Shown here: positions 5,742-8,646 of the stretch, in pieces
Layout of the letters: each line of letters starts with the position of its first letter
How positions within the stretch are numbered: position 1 is the stretch's first letter
Origin: Actinomycetota bacterium
GTDB lineage: Bacteria; Actinomycetota; Thermoleophilia; Solirubrobacterales; Solirubrobacteraceae
NCBI GenBank assembly: GCA_019348435.1
Contig: JAHWJM010000090.1
Span: 1-8,646 of the forward strand
Length of the DNA: 8,646 nt
Direction: 5' to 3'
Made by a program: the position numbers and the translations under genes
Notes under the pieces: model-generated
The model's database searches: none
The model's input: the letters and a program-made list of their open reading frames with translations, nothing else
What the model was told of the DNA's origin: nothing

Positions 5742-7457
5742 ATGGATCGAAGCCGACTGTTGACGCGTGCCCAGGGCCGCGGCGTCAATCCCGTCATCTA
5801 CTGGCTCGCGCGCGCAGTCCTGCAGCCGTTCTTTCACGTGTACTTCCGCATGAGGCGCATCGGCATGGAGCACGTGCCGGCCGAGGGCCCGATGATCATC
5901 GCCGCCAACCACCGCTCGTTCATGGACCCGTGGGTGATCGGCATGATGCTGCGCCGGCCGGTCTACTACGTCGCGAAGACCGAGCTCTTCCACCACCCGG
6001 TCGCGGCGTGGTTGCTCAGCTCGCTGGGCGCCTTTCCCGTCGACCGCGGCGGCGGCGACCGCGACGCGATGGACGCCGCGCGCCGGATCCTCGAGCGCGG
6101 CGACGTCGTCGTGATCTTCCCCGAGGGCACCCGCACCCGTCCCGGCGCGCTCGGCTCGCCCAAGCGCGGCGTCGGGCGCCTGGCGCTCCAGACGGGGGCC
6201 CCGGTCGTGCCGGTCGCGCTGATCGGCACCGAGGCCGTGCGCCGCGGCTGGCGCATCCGCCCCCACAAGATCCGCATCCGGGCCGGACGGCCGCTGCGCT
6301 TCCCGCGCGTCGAAGAGCCGTCGACCGCCCTCGCGCGTGCCGTGACCGGTCGCATCTGGCCCTGCATCGAGCTGCAGTGGGAGTGGCTCGGCGGCACGCC
6401 GGCACTGCGGCGCGCGGCGATCGTCGGCGCCGGCTCCTGGGGCACGGGCCTCGCCGTCGCGTTCGCGCGCGCGGGACTCGAGGTCGAGCTCGGCTGCCGC
6501 ACCGAGCAGCAGGCTGTTGCGCTGCAGCGCTCGCGCGTCAACCACCACTACCTGCCGGGGATCCGGCTGCCGGAATCCGTGCGCGTCACGAATGCCGCCC
6601 GCCTCGCGCTGGACCGCGCGGACGTCGTCTGCTTCGCCGTTCCCGCGACCGCGCTGCCGTCGGCCGTCGGCGCGCATGCCCACGCGATCCACGCCGGGGC
6701 CGCGGTGGTCGTGCTCTGCAAGGGCCTCATCGCGCCCCACGGCATGCTGCCCAGCGAGTACGTCGCCGAGCGCGCGAGCGCGCGCGCCGTCGCCTGCGTC
6801 GGCGGACCCGGCCACGCGGCCGACGCGCTCGAATGCGGCGCCTCGCTGGTGATCGGCTGCAAGGACCCGATCTTCGCGGCGCAGCTCGCGCGCGTGTTCA
6901 AGGACGCCGGCTTCGGCGCGGACACGACGACCGACGTCGCCGGCGTCGAGCTGGCCGGCGCGGCGAAGAACGCCGCCGCGCTGGCGGCAGCCGCCGCCGG
7001 GGTCAGCGGGCCGAACGCCGCGGGCGCCGCGGCCGGGAAGGTCTTCGCCGAGGTCGACGCGTTCGCGCGCCGCCGTGGCGGGCACGAAGAGACGTTCGCC
7101 GGGCTCGCCGGCGCCGGCGACCTCGTCGCGACCGTCGTGGCGGAGTGCAGCCGCAACCGCCGCGCCGGCGCGCTGCTCGGCCAGGGCGTGCCGGCGCAGA
7201 GCATCGCCGACGAGCTCGGGCAGGCCAGCGAGGCGCTCGACGGCGTCGGACTCTTGGCCGAGACGATGCGCCGCGAGGGCGTGCCCGCGCCGACGCTCGA
7301 GCGCCTCGCCGCGCTCGTCGAGGGGCGCATCGATGCCGGGGCGTTCAGCGCCGGCGTGACGGCTCCTGGCGGGCGCTTGCGGCAGTCGGCGACGCCCGCG
7401 GCCCCGCTTGCGACCGCCGGCTCGGCTGCCGGCGACCGAGGCGCAGGATCGGCCTGA
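5742..7457 (+). CDS. Bifunctional PlsC-like acyltransferase / GpsA-like glycerol-3-phosphate dehydrogenase
   Basis: A single 571-residue frame with two complete enzymes. Residues about 18-222 are a PlsC-type 1-acylglycerol-3-phosphate acyltransferase: NHRSFMD (56-62, the HX4D motif H57/D62), VDRGGGDRDAM, and FPEGTR (126-131), with a hydrophobic N-terminal stretch fitting membrane association. Residues about 224-535 are an NAD(P)-dependent glycerol-3-phosphate dehydrogenase: nucleotide-binding GAGSWGT (229-235), CKGL with K327, GGPGHA, AAKNAAA with the catalytic-type K409, and GLAGAGDLVATVVAECSRNRR, all in family order. A low-complexity Ala/Gly tail follows. GpsA makes sn-glycerol-3-phosphate from dihydroxyacetone phosphate; PlsC adds the second acyl chain to make phosphatidate. 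The first acylation (PlsY/PlsB type) would have to be supplied elsewhere. The two genes are neighbours in some bacteria, so a fusion is plausible. The join is in frame with about a dozen residues between domains, and both carry all motifs, so this is not a sequencing join by appearance. Confidence 0.9.
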   Translation: MDRSRLLTRAQGRGVNPVIYWLARAVLQPFFHVYFRMRRIGMEHVPAEGPMIIAANHRSFMDPWVIGMMLRRPVYYVAKTELFHHPVAAWLLSSLGAFPVDRGGGDRDAMDAARRILERGDVVVIFPEGTRTRPGALGSPKRGVGRLALQTGAPVVPVALIGTEAVRRGWRIRPHKIRIRAGRPLRFPRVEEPSTALARAVTGRIWPCIELQWEWLGGTPALRRAAIVGAGSWGTGLAVAFARAGLEVELGCRTEQQAVALQRSRVNHHYLPGIRLPESVRVTNAARLALDRADVVCFAVPATALPSAVGAHAHAIHAGAAVVVLCKGLIAPHGMLPSEYVAERASARAVACVGGPGHAADALECGASLVIGCKDPIFAAQLARVFKDAGFGADTTTDVAGVELAGAAKNAAALAAAAAGVSGPNAAGAAAGKVFAEVDAFARRRGGHEETFAGLAGAGDLVATVVAECSRNRRAGALLGQGVPAQSIADELGQASEALDGVGLLAETMRREGVPAPTLERLAALVEGRIDAGAFSAGVTAPGGRLRQSATPAAPLATAGSAAGDRGAGSA

Positions 7458-7465
7458 GGACCGGG

Positions 7466-7509
7466 TAGTGCTCCTTCCCCCGACCGCTGATGGTGCAACC
7501 GGAGCACTA
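7466..7509. repeat. Nine-base inverted repeat upstream of the ECF sigma gene
   Basis: TAGTGCTCC (7466-7474) and GGAGCACTA (7501-7509) are perfect inverted arms with 26 bases between them. The right arm overlaps the -10-like TAGGCT of the sigma gene and also forms GGAGC-ACTAG-GCTCC with the bases after it. It could be a paired operator, or a long-loop terminator of the fusion gene, whose stop lies eight bases upstream. Confidence 0.5.
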
Positions 7510-7513
7510 GGCT
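7508..7513 (+). promoter_or_regulatory. -10-like box TAGGCT for the ECF sigma gene
   Basis: TAGGCT fits TANNNT and ends nine bases before GTG 7523. No Shine-Dalgarno sequence precedes the start, so the transcript is leaderless or nearly so. No clear -35 is seen. Confidence 0.4.
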
Positions 7514-7522
7514 CCATGAACT

Positions 7523-8047
7523 GTGCACCGACCCGACAAGGCGCGTCTGGACGCCGACTTCACGGAGCTGTACCGGGCGCACCTTCGCGACGTCTACAGC
7601 TATGCGTACTACCGGGTCGGCAACCACCACGATGCCGAGGACCTCACCGAACAGACCTTCCTGCAGGCCTACCGCCACTTCGAGCGTGCGCAGGCGGAGT
7701 CCGACGGGCGGCCGCTGCGACCCTGGCTCATCCGCATCGCCCACAACCTCGCGGCGAACCTCTACCGGGACCGCTCGCGCCGGCCACAGACGTCGCTGGA
7801 CGACACGACGATGCTCAGCGCCCTGCACACGACCGAGGACCTGGTGGAGGGACGCGATGAGCTCGCGCGGATCATCACGGGCATCCGCCAGCTGCCCGAC
7901 GAACGCCGCGACGCGCTCATCATGCGCTTCGCGCTGGGCATGGACAACCGCGAGATCGCACGCGCGATCGGCAAGACCGACGGCGCGACGAAGGTCCTCC
8001 TGCATCGCGCGATCAAGCAGCTCGAGGGGATCGTGACCCCGCCGTGA
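7523..8047 (+). CDS. ECF-type (sigma-70 family) RNA polymerase sigma factor
   Basis: A 174-residue protein with the two-domain layout of ECF sigma factors. Region 2 covers about 13-87: FTELYRAHLRDVYSYAYYRVG, DAEDLTEQTFLQAYRHF (37-53, core-binding and -10 recognition) and RPWLIRIAHNLAANLYRDRSRR (67-87). Region 4 covers about 113-168: RQLPDERRDALIMRFALGMDNREIARAIGKTDGATKVLLHRAIKQL, with a helix-turn-helix at about 141-167 that reads the -35. Regions 1 and 3 are absent, as expected. The start is GTG 7523; an ATG at 7516 is in another frame. The following gene, 52 bases on, encodes a small membrane protein and is probably co-transcribed. Which genes it controls, and what signal it answers to, cannot be read here; the inverted repeat overlapping its promoter suggests control of its own expression. 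Confidence 0.92.
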   Translation: MHRPDKARLDADFTELYRAHLRDVYSYAYYRVGNHHDAEDLTEQTFLQAYRHFERAQAESDGRPLRPWLIRIAHNLAANLYRDRSRRPQTSLDDTTMLSALHTTEDLVEGRDELARIITGIRQLPDERRDALIMRFALGMDNREIARAIGKTDGATKVLLHRAIKQLEGIVTPP

Positions 8048-8085
8048 CCGCGCGCCACTGCTCGTCCGTCGCCGGCATCGGCTCG

Positions 8086-8090
8086 AAGGG
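8086..8090 (+). promoter_or_regulatory. Ribosome binding site AAGGG before the small membrane protein gene
   Basis: AAGGG ends nine bases before GTG 8100 and twelve before ATG 8103. The spacing slightly favours GTG as the start. Confidence 0.35.
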
Positions 8091-8099
8091 TCGCTCCTC

Positions 8100-8459
8100 G
8101 TGATGACCCCCGACGCCACCAACATGGACTTCGAGCAGATGCTGCGCATGGCGCTCGCTCCCGTCGACCCGCCCGAGACGCTGAAGGAACGCGTCGAGAC
8201 GACACTGCAGGAGCTCACCGACGCCGCCGTCGACGAGCTCGAGGGCTGGGAGCTGTCGGCGATGCGCGACCCGCGCAACTGGGTGCGGCCCGCCGCCGCG
8301 GCGGTCGTCGGCGCGTCGGCCGGAACGGCGCTCGTCGTCCTGCGCGTGCGCCGGCAGCAGCGCCGCCGTGCAGCACAGTCGCGCAACCCGCTCGACCTCG
8401 CCCAGCGCACGCTGCGCGCGGCGGCCGGGGAAGCGCGCAAGCTGGCACGGCGCGACTGA
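8100..8459 (+). CDS. Small single-pass membrane protein, possible partner of the ECF sigma factor
   Basis: 119 residues from GTG 8100 (118 from ATG 8103). The N-terminal ~60 residues are acidic and helical (FEQMLRMALAPVDPPETLKERVETTLQELTDAAVDELEGWELSAMRDPRNW); one membrane segment follows at about 63-81 (RPAAAAVVGASAGTALVVL), then a strongly basic tail (RVRRQQRRRAAQ) with helix potential to the end. The basic tail after the segment suggests it lies on the cytoplasmic side, leaving the acidic helices outside, but this is the positive-inside rule and not proof. There is no ZAS zinc motif (HxxxCxxC), so it is not a typical zinc-containing anti-sigma factor. Its place directly after the sigma gene, 52 bases apart and with no terminator seen, suggests co-transcription. 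I do not recognise the family; an anti-sigma or sigma-modulating role is inference from position. Confidence 0.75.
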   Translation: MMTPDATNMDFEQMLRMALAPVDPPETLKERVETTLQELTDAAVDELEGWELSAMRDPRNWVRPAAAAVVGASAGTALVVLRVRRQQRRRAAQSRNPLDLAQRTLRAAAGEARKLARRD

Positions 8460-8480
8460 TCCGGGCGGGCCGGCGCGTCG

Positions 8481-8486
8481 TAGCAC
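8481..8486 (+). promoter_or_regulatory. -10-like box TAGCAC before the second ECF sigma gene
   Basis: TAGCAC ends seven bases before ATG 8494, repeating the spacing at 1916 and 5107. The last base differs from TANNNT. An in-frame GTG at 8488 exists but is too close to the box for this geometry. Confidence 0.35.
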
Positions 8487-8493
8487 GGTGCAC

Positions 8494-8646
8494 ATGTCAC
8501 GCTTGCGCAAGAACGCCGATCCCAGCCCCACCGAGCTGCGCGATCTCGCTGACGAGGACCTCATGCAGCTCGTCCGCCGCGGAGACGCCCGGGCCTTCGA
8601 GGTCGTCTACGAGCGCCACTCGAATGCCGCGTTCTCGCTCGCCTAC
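8494..8646 (+). CDS. Second ECF-type sigma factor, N-terminal part only (cut by the window)
   Basis: Fifty-one codons from ATG 8494 to the right edge. DLADEDLMQLVRRGDARAFEVVYERHSNAAFSLAY is the typical opening of ECF sigma region 2 (helices 2.1-2.2). The rest, including -10 and -35 recognition, lies beyond the window. The sequence is not a copy of the first sigma factor: the two differ throughout the shared part. The gene begins 34 bases after the membrane protein gene and has its own TAGCAC box, so it may be transcribed separately. Confidence 0.8.
   Translation, partial: MSRLRKNADPSPTELRDLADEDLMQLVRRGDARAFEVVYERHSNAAFSLAY

Noticed and set aside
4100..7468. Very long plus-strand open frame of over 1100 codons
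   Set aside because: It runs antisense to the CocE-type and membrane protein genes and out of frame with the PlsC-GpsA gene. Its translation is Arg/Ala/Gly-rich low complexity, a product of high GC content.
5718..7517. Minus-strand open frame of about 600 codons opposite the PlsC-GpsA gene
   Set aside because: Shadow of the plus-strand coding region; composition follows the third-position G/C bias and no domain is visible.
6548..8500. Long minus-strand open frame of about 650 codons opposite the GpsA and sigma genes
   Set aside because: Low-complexity Ser/Arg/Ala translation with no motif, while the plus strand carries well-conserved enzymes and a sigma factor.
1..8646. CRISPR array, tRNA or rRNA gene, insertion sequence, or prophage genes
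   Set aside because: No spaced direct repeats, no cloverleaf or rRNA-like stretch and no transposase, integrase or phage protein was seen.

Overview
The window is very GC-rich, with strong G/C preference at third codon positions, GTG starts, compact intergenic gaps (no gene-free stretch above about 80 bases) and several genes that start a few bases after a TANNNT box with no ribosome binding site. This suits a high-GC actinobacterium. The Arg/Ala-rich secreted proteins are reminiscent of the Thermoleophilia/Solirubrobacterales, but that placement is an inference from style, not a match I could run.

Layout, left to right. (1) 1-1023, minus: an open frame running off the left edge that joins a small nucleotidyltransferase-fold module to a JmjC/cupin module of the ribosomal-oxygenase (RoxA/YcfD) type. 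(2) 1071-1838, plus, divergent from it: a calcineurin-like metallophosphoesterase. (3) 1916-3205, plus: a secreted SGNH/GDSL-type hydrolase with a Cys-containing N-terminal region. (4) 3266-5107, minus, convergent with it across a strong hairpin: a secreted CocE/X-Pro dipeptidyl-peptidase-type alpha/beta hydrolase. (5) 5168-5692, minus: an unrecognised membrane protein. (6) 5742-7457, plus, divergent from it across an operator-like dyad: a bifunctional PlsC-GpsA fusion (lysophosphatidate-type acyltransferase plus glycerol-3-phosphate dehydrogenase). (7) 7523-8047, plus: an ECF-type sigma factor, then 8100-8459, a one-pass membrane protein that may partner it, then 8494 to the right edge, the start of a second ECF sigma factor.

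How they fit together: the fusion protein links two chemical steps of phospholipid synthesis. The two secreted hydrolases face each other and probably act outside the membrane. The sigma - membrane protein - sigma cluster looks like a signalling and transcription module. Nothing ties all of these into one pathway; the window looks like chromosomal housekeeping and accessory genes rather than a mobile island. The most unusual items are the nucleotidyltransferase-JmjC open frame, the PlsC-GpsA fusion, the repeated leaderless-promoter pattern, and the inverted repeats at 7466-7509 and 5706-5723.
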